Source: Pardosa pseudoannulata
Taxonomy: Eukaryota; Arthropoda; Arachnida; Araneae; Lycosidae
Direction: 5' to 3'
Length of the DNA stretch: 64,000 nucleotides
Assembly (NCBI GenBank): GCA_032207245.1
Contig: CM063499.1
Location: 32,238,201-32,302,200 of the forward strand
Every line of letters starts with the position of its first letter. The stretch's first letter is position 1. The position numbers and the translations under genes were made by a program. Positions 1-11,310 of this stretch are shown one piece after another. Below the pieces are notes generated by a model. That model was not told where the DNA came from, did no database searches, and saw only the letters and a program-made list of their open reading frames with translations.

Positions 1-306
1 AGTACACTGTAAAATATTCTATGTTTTCCCGCCAAAAGCTTACCTCCTCTCCGGGAATGTTGGGTACGTCTTTTGCAACATTGTACTTCCTCTCCGAAAG
101 CGGGGAAATCCTTACCCACCCTCCCTCCCTTCGGTGTAGGAGTGGAGGCGAAGTTACGCGCCTAACTGGAGAGGCTAGAGGTCCTGGGATTTGACTGGAA
201 AGGCTTGGTCCGAGGAGGTTGACTATCTAATTGAACTAGCTCAGTATGACTATGCAGACACTGCTAATAGACGTCGTCCCATGGCCATCTTAGGTAAAGA
301 TATTAC
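1..306. other. Unassigned sequence
   Basis: Moderately GC-rich opening 300 bases; no gene or repeat recognised. Confidence 0.5.
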
Positions 307-545
307 TTAACCCCTTAACTGCCGCATGTGAAGATATACGTTTTGCGTAGTCAATGCGTTAACTGCCTCGTAGTGCGCATGCGTATATCGCGTATACATT
401 AAAAGTGGTTTAAATGCGAGTGCTTAATGACAAGCAGGAAATTACTACGAAACGTGTCGCAGGAAGGCTTAGATATACGTCCAAAGCAGTGGAAGTATTG
501 ACTGCGCAAGGCGTATATATACGCCAGCGGCACTTAAGGGGTTAA
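307..545. mobile_element. piggyBac-type MITE A (TTAA target site)
   Basis: Bounded by TTAA at 307-310 and 542-545. Inside are 15 bp inverted ends, CCCCTTAACTGCCGC on the left and its complement with one mismatch on the right. A 16 bp perfect palindrome GGCGTATATATACGCC (510-525) lies 20 bp from the right end. No coding remnant. TTAA target plus a CCCY start is characteristic of the piggyBac superfamily. Confidence 0.85.
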
Positions 546-1500
546 ATTCTATTTGATAGCTACTGACTATTCCCAGCTTCGGATTGGTTCCTACTTCATA
601 GGTCTCAATCCTCCCCTGCTTGTAGTATTTCTGCCCACCCCCTTCCTCACGAAATGCTTGCCTCTGCTGCAGCAGTGAACTATAGGGCTCCCTCCTTGGA
701 GGTGAAATCCTAAGATTGCCATTGGTCGGCCCTTTGAGAAATTCTATTGGCCACTTTTTCGGCCGTTGAATCCTTCTGAGTTCTGTGCTTGCACAGTCCC
801 TGGAATCTGAAGTTTGTTAAATTTACAGAAAAAAAAAAATCTTTGTACCTTGTCTTATCATATTACCGTAATAATTTTTTAGTCACATTGTTTTGTCCAG
901 CATTTCACCTCTTTCACTCAATTACAGTTTTCATGTTTGCTGGCTATTTTGCTTTCTCCTCAATGTGTTTACGCTTTTCATCGAAACTCATGCATTACTG
1001 CCCTCCCACCTGTAGAAATTTTTGTTTGTCATGCCAACTTATTTTCTTAGTTTTTGCATACCCATCGTTAGTATTCCAGTACTAGAGGGCTTGGCCCAGG
1101 AAATGCTGCAGTGTATTCTTCCTGTAAGATCCTGTGAGAGGAGGTTATTCTCGGACGGTTGGACATTCGTGGCCCGTCGTTCAGGGGAGAACTTTGTTTT
1201 CTCGCGCCTAGATGAACGGAAATTTTTTTAAATGCTTATAATGCTCCTTGTGTATAAATGTGTAAATACCGAAGTAAAATGTACATAGCTGTGAGTGTAG
1301 GAATAAAACCCAGAAAAATCAAGAATCTTAGCTCGGCTCGCTTACTACGTCACAACATAAAATACTAAATTCCGAGCATATGTTTCCAATGCTGGTACAA
1401 TACCGTTCTTACAGTGAGAGCTATAGGCAGTCAAGGCGGATTGGACTATTAAAATGTAAATATCTGTAAAAATATCAACAAATCAATCGAATAATATTGT
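546..1500. other. Unassigned sequence with one repeat shared at 53 kb
   Basis: Mostly unremarkable. The block at about 1024-1145, containing CCAGTACTAGAGGGCTTGGC and then AGATCCTGTGAGA, recurs inverted at about 52965-53085, so it is part of a dispersed repeat of unknown type. The open frames here have no recognisable domain. Confidence 0.5.
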
Positions 1501-1633
1501 ATACAGGGGTGATTCTAATCCGATAATTTCCGAAATTTCGGAAAATTTTTGATAAGTCAGTTCTGAAAACTATAGAAAACAGATTTTTTTTCTTGAAAAT
1601 TTGAAATGATTTTTAAAAAAAATCTGTTTCTGG

Positions 1634-1670
<37 letters not shown>

Positions 1671-1690
1671 GTTTTAAAACCATGTTCCAC
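1500..1690. repeat. Dispersed repeat with poly(A) run
   Basis: Starts AGGGGTGATTCTAATCCG, then alternating purine-rich AATTTCCGAAA sequence and a ~40 nt A run (1630-1668). Related sequence occurs at 32060-32235 and 37648-37690, marking a three-copy dispersed repeat. Confidence 0.6.
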
Positions 1691-1701
1691 TTCAAATAAA
1701 A

Positions 1702-2581
1702 ATAGCCGATAATTACTGTAATTATCCATAATTAGCTTACAAAAGCAATTCACGGTTTCGTAACACATAGTTAAAAAAACTGTCAAATGGAAGCTGGCTT
1801 GGAAGAAATAAAATACACTTGCAGTAACTACATATTTTCAACCCGAGAAAGACGTTAGCATCGACCGAGAAAGATGTTAGCATCTGGGCAATGTTCAAAG
1901 ACGACGTTTCCTACTTAAACTTTATACAATCGAAAAACAAAATCATAGCTATTGGTAAAAGCCTACATCTCTTATGTCTATGCTAGATCCCCAAGCGGTT
2001 TTCTAAAATTTAAACTATTTAGGTTCTCGAACGGGTAAATAAATTTTCTCCAAAGAGCGTTCCAGAAACAAATTATGCACTTCTACAGCAGACGGAAAAT
2101 TTTTCTGTCGTAACCTGCCTACGTTATCGTTAAGAATGGCCCTTTTAATCCATATCTACTTCGTGATTTTTATTAAGATAGATAGCAGATAAAATAGGTA
2201 TTAGGTAACATTCAACAATATTTTAATGTTGATATTCCATAATGTGATTGACTATTATGGAATAGCTCAAGTTCTTTAATATTAGAATCGGGAGGTTGTG
2301 CAGAAAAGGTTGAAAAATCTCAGATTTAGCCACTACCACAATAAGACTGCTCTTTCTCTCACTCTGTTTGTGTGCAGATTCGTATGTAACAGACAATTAC
2401 TGTAATTATATATAATTATATGTCTACAAAAGTAATTCACGGTTTTGTAACACAATAGTTCAAATAACTATCAAATGAAAATTGGCTAGGAAGAAATAAA
2501 ATACACTTACAGTAACTACATATTTTCAGCCCGAAAAAGAGGTGTTAGCATCTGGGCAGTGTTCAAAGACCCCGTTTCCAA

Positions 2582-2612
<31 letters not shown>

Positions 2613-3566
2613 CTTTATAGGTCGAAAAGCAAAATCATAGCTATTGGTAAAAGCCTACATCTTTTTTGTCTATGCAAAGTCCCCAAGCAGTTTTCTGAAA
2701 TTTAAAGAATTTCGGTCATACCCTGAGGTTTTCGAACGGGTAAATAAATTTTCTTCAAAGAGCGTCCCAGAGACAAATTATGCACGTCTACCAAATTTCG
2801 TACAGCAGACGGGATATTTTTATGTCGTAACCCTGCCTTCATTGTCGTTAAAAATGAACCTTTTAATCAATATCTACTTCGTTATTTTATCAAGATAGGC
2901 AGATAAAATAGATATTAGATAATATTCAACAATATTTTAATATTGTTGATATTCCATAATGGGATTTACTATTATGGAATAGTTCAATTTCTTTAATTTT
3001 GAATCGGGAGATTGTGCAGAGGAGGTTGAAAAAACTCAGATTTAGCGACTACAACGTTACTATTAGACTGCTCTTTCTCTTACTCTGCTTGTGTACAAAC
3101 TCTTAAATAGCCGATAATTACTGTAATTATATATAATTATTTGTTTACAAAAGCAATTCATGGTTTCGTAACACATAGTTTAAATAACTGTCAAATGAAA
3201 ATTGAATGTGAAGTAATTTAATACACTATGGTAACTACATATTTTCAGCCCGAGAATGATGTGTTAGCATCTGGGCTATGTTCAAAGACCACGTTTCCAA
3301 CTTTAAAAAAACTTTATACGATCGAAAAGCAAAATCCTAGCTATTGGTAAAAGCCTGTATCTCTTATGTCTGATATGGCTAGTTCCCCAAGCGATTTTCT
3401 AAAATTTAAACTATTTCGGTCATACCCTGAGGTCTTCAACGCTTAAACGGGTAAATAAATTTTCTTCAAAGAGCATACCAGAGACAAATTATGCACGTCT
3501 ACCAAATTTCGTACAGCAGACGGAAAACTCTTATGTCGTAACCCTGCCGTCGTTGTCGTTAAAAGG
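1702..3566 (+). repeat. Three-unit tandem repeat, unit about 0.7 kb
   Basis: Units start at about 1702, 2394 and 3110 with the near-palindrome AATTACTGTAATTAT. Each continues through shared landmarks (CAATTCACGGTTTCGTAACAC, CATCTGGGC, ACGGGTAAATAAATTTTCT, CAGCAGACGG). Spacing is about 690 and 716 bp, and the third unit is cut at ~3566. Copies differ by substitutions and small indels, including a poly(A) insertion at 2586-2611. The frames inside are not conserved between units, so no gene is proposed. Confidence 0.85.
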
Positions 3567-4417
3567 GTTACGGTTCCGACTCTATCTGCGAGATAAGAGC
3601 AGTGTTTGTCGGGTTTATGGCCCCTTCCAGAGCGATGGCAAGATAAATGGTGGTGGGGCCTCAGCGAGATCTGTTTCCGCTCCCCGTCTCCGATGGTTGG
3701 CTAAAGTGGCGATATGGTTCGCCATCCGAAATAATCGTCTGTTTTCGCTTTTGCTCGGCTTCTTTCCCTCTTTTACGGGACTCGTTTGTGTCTGGAAGCG
3801 AGGACAGGAAGCTCCGAGATGACTGGAAAATGACGAACGATGTGTGCAATACAGTGGAATGAGGGTAGAAGGGGTACTCGAAGGGTGTAGTGGCCCTGTC
3901 GGATTCGCGGAATTCTCCACGCCTTGGTAAATTGGAGTTAATTTTTCTTGGGCCTCGTCAGCCCCTTGTATTAGAGGAAGGGAAAATTGACTGTAGCGTT
4001 CAAACCAAAACCGTTTCGACCGAGAACTTTATCGTTCCTGTTGGAAATGCATGCAGTAGCCATTGTCAGTTGCTTGTTGGAGTCTCTTGTAATAACGCAA
4101 ATTTCAGTTTTCTTCAAATCCGACGAGCACTCACAATTGTATTGTAGTGAAAGTTTTACAAAAATGAAGAGACGGTTCCAGAGGGAGGAGGGCTGGACTG
4201 GCTTACCCCCTACTCCTCTGCCAAGTTCTCTAAATCAAGTATAACCAAATGGTGACCCTCGACGGACTTCAGGAGACTTGCAATTAAACAGATACCGTAT
4301 TTATTATAGTAAATAAAATATTCGATTATCTATTTTTATTATTATAAATTTCTAACTGTACCATCGTTAATTTTTATGATTCCATAAAAAAAAACTTACC
4401 AGTTTTTCCTCTCTATC
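3567..4417. other. GC-richer unique sequence, no gene seen
   Basis: About 350 bases (3567-3920) are richer in G+C and CpG than the surroundings, and overlapping open frames on both strands are a by-product. No domain or splice-supported exon found. It could include a promoter or untranslated exon, but nothing proves it. Confidence 0.4.
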
Positions 4418-4569
4418 TATGGCCGAATGGTTAGGGTGCTGGCCTTCAACCTACATCAATCCCACTATGACATTGTTCGTAGCCGTTCGGAATCGGCTTT
4501 AAGCAGTAGGTGGTCTCGTTAGCCCTCGTGTTGCAAAAAGTAGACCGTAGCGCTCCAAAGCCAAACCAA

Positions 4570-4572
<3 letters not shown>
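4418..4572 (+). mobile_element. tRNA-derived SINE, B box deleted
   Basis: Has the A-box-like TGGCCGAATGG of the tRNA-related head and the family tail (GTAGCCGTTCGGAATCGGC ... AAAAAGTAGACCGTAGCGCTCC). The region carrying the B box GGTTCGAATCC is deleted. Confidence 0.85.
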
Positions 4573-4627
<55 letters not shown>

Positions 4628-4658
4628 ATGCGTTGTGTGTGTGTGTGTGTGTGTGTGA
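4572..4658. repeat. Compound microsatellite (CT)n-(AC)n-(GT)n
   Basis: (CT) runs to 4605, (AC) to 4627, then after a short spacer (GT) from 4633 to 4658. The (AC) and (GT) blocks are complementary and could fold into a hairpin. Confidence 0.95.
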
Positions 4659-5842
4659 GGTAAAAATTGCCTTTCATCGTCACTCTTGAAGAATGTGGTC
4701 TATGTTTATTTTTATTGCCAGGACTCGCTTAAAAATGTCACTTGTGTGCAGACATGTCAAAAAAGTTCTTTTCTTGAACTTTAAAACCGAGTGGATACTT
4801 ATTAATAATCATTTAGGTTCAGCACAAACTCAGAGGAACGGATATATCAAACGTATCAAAACAAGGGAATAATTCAAATACTTTTTCCCCACTGTCTGTA
4901 TAATAAAGATATTTTCGCCTATGTAAATGATATAACACACGAGATATTTTAGTGCTATTGGACATTACCATCAGCACCATATAGCTGTAAAGTCCAGTCA
5001 GGTTGTTTGGGACACTTTTTTTTTCGGATATAAAAAGAAATTTTAAAAAAATTTATCGTAAATTAAGTATTAGCTTAAAAAATACCTTTTTATCTGTTTG
5101 TATAATATGTACATATGAGTACAAATATAGTATTCTCATTACTAAAATTATGTTTAAACTACTTATTTATATATGAATTTGTAAGTAAGTGTTGTTTGAA
5201 CTCTATACAATTCCGCGTCTTTAGAATTAGATGGATTTCTTTAAAATGTTGTGTGTTAGACTGACATTTAAAAAATATTTTCATTGAAAAAGGGCGATGT
5301 TAAGAAAAATATTATAGCTATCATGTCATGAAAACCCAAATTTTTCACAAAAATGATTGAATATTTGATTAAAAATTTTAAAGATCTGAATAATAAAAAA
5401 GTATGTAATTATTATAAACAGTAAAATAGAAAGTACGACGGTTTAAGCGACAGGAGAAATTGATATATTTTTCTGTAATACATGTATAATTTATAATTTT
5501 AATTGTATGCAAAAAACATTTGTTTGGGGAAAAATTTCATGATAAATGAGATCTTTATTTTAGTCATATATGTATTTATTCGTAAATGTAGAGCATTTGC
5601 AGCGAAGAATCTTTAAGAAAGCTATAAAATTCTGTATTTTGTATCTGTAGTAATTTTTTACATATTTTATAGTTGAAAACGATCTTTCAGTTGTGTATGT
5701 TGTAACTGGCAAAGTAACCAAAATTTTTAAAAGTTTATAGAAATTCCAGAAAATTTCTACATTGCACTCTTATAAAGCTTCTATAGCAGTTAATCTACTT
5801 TGTTCTGCTAGTTAGTTCTGTTAGGTTACTCTTTTCTTTTCC
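4659..5842. other. AT-rich intergenic sequence
   Basis: No open frame of note, no recognised repeat. Confidence 0.5.
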
Positions 5843-6050
5843 TGTGCAAAGGAACATATGCACCACCCCCCAACCAAGATTGTTTTCGCAAAACCGAAAT
5901 ATTTCAAGGTAATGTTCTTATTGTAGTGTTATGGTATTTCTAAACTTAAAAATGGAACACCAAATTTAAAATTTCTTTCCCCCCTTCTTTTTTTTTAGCT
6001 TCGAGAAAAAAAATCTTGGGGGGTGCATATGTTCCTTTGCACCACCCCCC
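5843..6050. mobile_element. Short foldback MITE, copy 1
   Basis: Inverted ends TGCAAAGGAACATATGCACC (left) and its complement (right), followed inward by CCCCCCAA/TTGGGGGG. A second copy lies at 8643-8850 with the same interior (ATGTTCTTATTGTAGTGTTATG). Confidence 0.75.
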
Positions 6051-6600
6051 TTCTTGGGTATGCCTTCGTAGGAACAGCTAACTATTTTTTATTTGTATAG
6101 ATAGAGTCGTCTCTTGTCTTATATTCTTTGCCAAAGAAAAGTTTTCAGAAGACTGCATGCTTATCAGTTTCCTTGTTACATGGAAAATAGTTGCAATTTT
6201 AACCATTTCTGTTTCGATCCACTATCGGTTGCTCTATGCCAGATCGATTACGGAAATTGAGGTGAGGAGGGGAAGCGACGATGTTTTCATCCAATATCTG
6301 ATTCGAAACTGAATATTTTAACGTTTCTAACATCTGATCTTTCCGCCTTACGAGGAAAACAACATATCCGCTTCCACGCTTTCATTTCCGTTTTACCAGC
6401 GAAAAACGAAAGCCGCTGTAGTGAAAATAAAATAAAATATTTCTTTGCTGCTAACGCAATGTCGCACGCACACGAAATTTAATAGGATAAGTCGACCTGA
6501 GAATACGGGGTTTGAGGTATTCGGGTAGGACCGCAGGCACAGGGGGAATTCGATGTGTTTGAGCGGGGACACGCGAGAGTACACAGTCTTGTATCTCGCG

Positions 6601-6769
6601 TGGTTTGGTTTTGGAGTACTACGGTCTACTTTTTGCTACACGAGGGCTAATGAGACCGGGACCTACTGCTTAAAGCCGATTCCGAAGGGCAACGAACATC
6701 CATGCCATAGTGGTATTGGAACCTACGAAGTCCGGGTCCAAAGGCCAGCACCCTAACCATTCGGCCATC
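6601..6769 (-). mobile_element. tRNA-derived SINE with 12 bp target-site duplication
   Basis: Reverse orientation: GGTTTGGTTTTGGAG tail complement on the left, tRNA-like head on the right. Flanked by GTATCTCGCGTG at 6591-6602 and 6770-6781, a perfect 12 bp duplication (its last bases overlap the SINE end). Confidence 0.88.
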
Positions 6770-7097
6770 GTATCTCGCGTGTCCCCGGTTTGAGCCTCCT
6801 CCAGTGGCGTACCCAGAAATTAATTTTAGGGGGTGCATATTGTCAATGCCAACAAGGGAACCCATATGGAAAGTGCAGAAGGGGCTTTAGCTCCCCCCCC
6901 ATTTTGTAAAGTCAGTTCTTTAAACTGAATTTAACAAATATGCAAATACTATACATGCATACATACATTTTTATCTTTATTCCCCCTCCTAAATGCCGAA
7001 CGTTGAACGATTGTTTAGGGCGCTGATCGTCGGTATCTGAGTTCGTGGGTTCGAATCCCACTTTGGCATGGATGTTCGTAGCCGTTCGGAATCGGCT

Positions 7098-7671
7098 TTA
7101 ACCCCTTCCGGTAAAATGACGAGTCTAGCTCGTCATTAGTTTTTCATTCCATACCGCACAATGACGAGCTACACTCGTCATGCGATTAAAGTTACTGTTA
7201 AATATGATAATTTAGTTTAAAATTTCTAGTGTACTGAATTTGGCAACACTTTTATCACTTGTGAAAATTACAAGTCACTATTGCATATTGTTTACTTAGA
7301 ATTTCTTGGTACAAGTCATTGCCAAATTAATGAGTCAGAATAAAAGAAAACCTACTAAGAAATGCCGTGTGTGTTACAAGAATCAAATTAAAAGTGAGAC
7401 TACTTGGCGGTGTAAACAATAAAGAATTCCTTTGCACTTTGTTTTGAAAAGTACCACTAGCTTGAAGACTATTATCTGTATACCTTATTAATGTTTTGCT
7501 TTGATATTTTCTTAATTTTACTGTTTCTGATATTATTTAACACTATGTAAAAAAGTGGATTTTAATTAAGAATATGTAAAAATTGTAAAATGAAACAAGT
7601 TTTTTAAATAAAAATTAAATGGTTATTTCATGCACAGTTTTTCATTATTAAATCATACCTTAAGGGGTTAA
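7098..7671 (+). mobile_element. piggyBac-like element B with transposase C-terminal remnant
   Basis: Starts TTAA-CCCCTTCCGG and ends CCTTAAGGGG-TTAA. Two hairpins follow the left end: AATGACGAG/CTCGTCATT (7115-7137) and ATGACGAG/CTCGTCAT (7161-7181), each with a 5 nt loop. At 7330-7470 the + strand reads MSQNKRKPTKKCRVC, then a WRC motif, a stop and IPLHF. This matches the cysteine-rich C-terminal zinc-binding domain of piggyBac transposases (CxxC...WxC...LH) with later cysteines lost. It is a degenerate, non-autonomous derivative. Confidence 0.88.
7330..7470 (+). pseudogene. piggyBac transposase cysteine-rich domain remnant
   Basis: Basic stretch followed by CRVC and TWRC, then a premature TAA and the conserved PLHF-like tail. 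Only the extreme C-terminus of a ~550-600 residue transposase survives; the DDD catalytic core is absent. Assignment by motif order and by lying inside a TTAA-flanked element. Confidence 0.7.
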
Positions 7672-7755
7672 GCAGTAGGTCCCGGTCTCATTAGCCCTCG
7701 TGTGCAAAACAGTAGACCGTAGCGCTCCAAAACCAAACCAACCCCCCTCCTAAAT

Positions 7756-8642
7756 TCTCTCATATATAGGTGCCTGTAAAAAGTAATGTTACGTTGGCCT
7801 AGTGTTTGAGAAAGAAGAAATTAAAACCCATTAAGAAACACATGGAAAATAGGTCTTGATTAAATGTTTTTATACAATTAAAGAAATACCTAAGGAATAC
7901 AATTGGAATCAACTTATCATTTGTAGATATCTAAGACTGCTCTCAGGTCGACGTCGGTCCTAAAAAAAAGTGGCGAAGATTTTTTTCCAAAGGGTTCTCC
8001 CACAAACTGCGGATGCCAGCCGTTCACCTTCTACTCTTCTGGTAACAACCTTGTCCTTCAAAAAAATCCGACTCCTCGGAGAAAAAAACAGGGGTGCACT
8101 CCAGAACAGTGGGGGGGGGGGAGTCAAAATCCCCCAAACGAACGGACACTTCTATTGGCTGTGAGAAGTCCGAAGTTTCTCTCCAGTTAAAACCGGTCCT
8201 ACCCCGGCATGCCCCCGACGATGACTCACGGGAAGAGGTAAAAAGAGTTGAACCGAATGTGACTTATTGTTACAGTGCCTATAATTGTCATGAAAAAAAT
8301 TAGTATTATCATTATGTAAAAACTTAAGAACACCTTATATCAATCTAATTTATCTGTTGTAAAACTATTCATGACGGATATAATTTTTAGTTACAAAAAA
8401 TTAGAAAGCTGCTCTAGATATTTATAGATTACTGTCTGGGAGAAAAGAATATTTCTTGTAATTCTTCTCCAGCGAGGGAACACCCTTTGTAATGCACTCC
8501 ACAATCTCTCCCCTCTTTCTCTGCCTCTGGATCTATAGCAATGGCCCAGAACGATAAGAATATTTGGACAGATAGCAAAAGCTTTTCTATTCTTTACTTT
8601 TCACAGAAATCGCTTAGGTGGAATCTTCCTCTTTTCTTTTCA
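7756..8642. other. Intergenic sequence, no gene seen
   Basis: Mixed-composition DNA with short chance frames; no repeat assigned. Confidence 0.5.
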
Positions 8643-8850
8643 TGTGTAAAGGAACATATGAACCCCCATGATCTTTTTCACAAAACAAAAATATTTCAAG
8701 ATAATGTTCTTATTGTAGTGTTATGATATTTCTAAACTTTAAAATTTTGTCTTCCTTTTTTTTTTTTTTTTAATTTCTTTTCCGCTCTTTATTTAGTTTT
8801 GAGAAAAAAATCTTGGGGGGTGCATATGACCCTTTGCCCTCCTCCCCCCT
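8643..8850. mobile_element. Short foldback MITE, copy 2
   Basis: Same family as 5843-6050: left AAGGAACATATG, right GGTGCATATGACCCTTTGC, shared interior. More diverged than copy 1. Confidence 0.7.
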
Positions 8851-8983
8851 GTCTCAAAACCCAGGTATTAAGTGTATTGCATTTTAACATTGGAATAAAA
8901 GTACATATACAAATATAAAGATTTTCTTAGCTTGTTGCTTAATCAAAGCTTAATTTTGAAATAAAATTTTCAATCGTTTAACC

Positions 8984-9466
8984 CAGGGATGGACAAACTT
9001 TTTCGGCCGCGTGCCAAAAATCGATAGAAAATAAGTTTGGTGGGCCAAGATAAATTTTTCTAAAATTTTAAAAACAATATACAAGTACCTAACGGTTTAA
9101 ATACTTTAATGAGATGAATGAAATTGCGATTTCATTTTTAAAAGTTCCTTATACTGAGGTTCGAAGTGAGATGTACTGATTTTAAGAAACGATGCTAAAT
9201 GCTCATCTGTCAGTCTACTTCTGAAATTATTCTTTCTAAGGTTCAAAGTTGAAAACACTTGTTCACATATAAGAAGCAAATATACCGCTGATCTTCTGGG
9301 CGTGAGATAATAAATTTGGGATATAATATTTAAGCAAAGTAGAAAAGGAGATGGATATATAATGTATAAATATATATTTCTTTTAATTTGCCTCGGACCG
9401 GCAACTTAAAATTCTATCTGAGGTCCGGATAAAACCTTCCGGCGGGCCGGAGTTTGCCCATCCCTG
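8984..9466 (-). mobile_element. hAT-type element with transposase C-terminal remnant
   Basis: Ends CAGGGATGGACAAACT and AGTTTGCCCATCCCTG are inverted repeats typical of hAT elements. The flanks are an 8 bp duplication with one mismatch, GTTTAACC (8976-8983) and GTTTAATC (9467-9474). The minus strand at about 9108-9310 encodes CEQVFSTLN...RSRLTDEHL, the hAT C-terminal dimerisation domain. At 483 bp it is an internally deleted derivative. Confidence 0.88.
9108..9310 (-). pseudogene. hAT transposase dimerisation-domain remnant
   Basis: About 65 codons: LTPRRSAVYLLLICEQVFST followed by NLRKNNFRSRLTDEHLASFL. The CEQxFS and RSRLTDEHL motifs place it in the hAT C-terminal domain, closest in my recollection to the GTF2IRD2/ZBED-like group. 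The N-terminal zinc finger and catalytic core are missing. Confidence 0.8.
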
Positions 9467-9468
9467 GT

Positions 9469-9695
9469 TTAATCCATTGCGCTCTAGTGTCGATTCTGAC
9501 TCGACATCTTTCTTTTGCAGCAGGTACAACTTTGATTGCCACTAATCATGGTCTTTAAACTTTCGAATTACTTTAAACATTTATTTAACCCAATTAAAAT
9601 TACGAGGTCGGCAGTAAATTGATATAACTCAAACATTAATATTTGGACCAGGCTATTAGGAATGAGGGAAATTAATTTGGATCTCAAAGGGTTAA
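9469..9695. mobile_element. Probable piggyBac-type MITE F
   Basis: TTAA at 9469-9472 and 9692-9695, imperfect inverted ends (TTAATCCATTGCGCTC against TTAACCCTTTGAGATC, 12 of 16 matching), and a left hairpin TGTCGA-7 nt-TCGACA at 9488-9506. Its left TTAA is inside the target duplication of the adjoining hAT element. Confidence 0.6.
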
Positions 9696-10471
9696 ATTTC
9701 TATATTTTGGTTCTAAATTGTTTTATCAAACTATACCTGACTGTGCATGGACTTAGCCAACACCTTCTAGAACACTGTCTTCTAGCAGGTGTTGACTTAG
9801 CCGGGGTCACACGAGGTAAGACTAAGACTTGTACTCTCGCTTGACCCTGCTGTAACATACAATTCCATTCCATTTTTGCCATTTGCTGCAATCAAAGAAA
9901 TTTGGTGGACGGAATGGCTGTAACTGGAATGCATTTTGTGACGGTTAAACTAACGGCCCATTGTACTCTCGCGTGGCCCCGACTAGTTTGAGTCCCTACC
10001 TCCCTGAAACTAAATGCTGGCTACACCCTGGGTAAGGAAAGCCCTTTTTAGATCATGCACTACCGTATGAATAATATTGATACTAAACATAATTATATTG
10101 GCATAGTGTACAGAAACATATTTATTTTTTTAAAGCTACCCTAGACGGTAGCATGGTAAACAATGTAGAATATATAAATGCCAAATATTCATGTACACTG
10201 CATGTTTGTTGACTTTTTTTTATTACGGAAGCACTCTACAGGCTGTCAACGTGAGTCTTTAAAAGGTCATGGCACAAATGCGTACAATCCTTTTTATTAG
10301 AGAATCGAAACCAAGCCGGCCGGGAAGGCGTTAGACTTGATATATATTGTCCAGTGTCATCCAGCTAATATCCCCGACACGCCTGGTAATAATCAAATTA
10401 ATTTAACACTGATTTTCGGTACCGAATCCCGCAAGATTACATCCCTCTGTTGGCATGGATGTTCGCAACCG
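9696..10471. other. Intergenic sequence with possible decayed SINE
   Basis: The part at about 10311-10471 carries tRNA-like scraps (GCCGGCCGGGAAGGCGTTAG, then TTGGCATGGATGTTCGCAACCG just before element C) and may be a strongly diverged SINE. The rest is unassigned; TACTCTCGCGTGGCCCC (9963-9979) also occurs in part near 6770. Confidence 0.4.
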
Positions 10472-10809
10472 TCAACCCCTTCCCTGTTTTGCCCGTACAC
10501 CGTACGGGCACAGCTTTCGGGCCTTTACTGATTTGCCGGGCAATCTGATTTCTATTGCGCTTGCACTGTTTCGGCCGTATTTTTTTTTCAAATTTTAGTA
10601 ACGAATTATTCGTATAGATGTCCAGTAAATCATAGTTTGCAGTTTATTGTATTTTCTACCCTGATTGATTCAAAAGCGCGGGTTTTTTCACATGTTTTGT
10701 ATCAGAAGACGAATTATCTTTCAGTGTATAGCTTTCTGGTTATAGTTTACTAACCGCCTGATAATTTTATTGATGTAAGAGTTGAATAATATATTTTTAT
10801 TTTTAAATA

Positions 10810-11310
10810 ATGGAGAATTCAGAGCGTATGGGTTTGGTTTGGTTTGGAGCGTTACGGTTTACTGTTTTGTTCACGAGGGCTAATGAGACCGGGACCTACT
10901 GCCTAAAGCTAATTCCGAACGGCTACGAACATCCATACCATAGTGGGATTAGAACCCACGAACTCCGGTATCAACGATCAGCGCCCTAACCAATCGGCCA
11001 GCGTTCGGCTCAGAGCGTATGGAGCTAATTTCTTGTAATTCTAACTGTGACTCGGTGTGAGAAACTGAATTATCTGTAAATGATAGTAGCGAAAGTGTAC
11101 TAGATGACCTGGATAGTAATGACGCTGATAGTAGTACAGATGGAATCAGTCAATCAAGACAATTTTTTTAAATTAATTGGGATAATCCTTCGGATCCGCC
11201 TCCTAGATTTTCTTTCACTGAAATTCCAAAAATTAACTTGAATATCGATGAGACTAAAGGTAAACTTCAGTTCTATGATGCTTTCATAGAAAGAAAAAAA
11301 AAGTTGTAAT
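10810..11310 (+). pseudogene. piggyBac transposase N-terminal remnant, split by a SINE
   Basis: ATG at 10810 starts MENSERM. The SINE with its 13 bp duplication interrupts the frame; afterwards it resumes as ELISCNSNCDSV-stop, then an acidic stretch (SESVLDDLDSNDADSSTD), another stop, and NWDNPSDPPPRFSF...INLN...LQFYDAFI. The acidic start followed by W....PP.F.F and a 'FYDAF'-like segment is the usual N-terminal layout of piggyBac transposases. Two stops and loss of everything downstream make it dead. Confidence 0.75.
10832..11009 (-). mobile_element. tRNA-derived SINE inside piggyBac element C
   Basis: Near-complete reverse copy, flanked by a perfect 13 bp duplication TCAGAGCGTATGG (10819-10831 and 11010-11022) taken from the transposase coding frame. 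Confidence 0.92.

Larger units (their letters stand above)
6994..7742 (+). mobile_element. SINE interrupted by piggyBac element B
   Basis: The SINE head (6994-7097, with B box GGTTCGAATCC) and tail (7672-7742) are the two halves of one element, split at its internal TTAA. The whole is bounded by a 13 bp duplication CCCCCTCCTAAAT (6982-6994 and 7743-7755). Confidence 0.92.
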
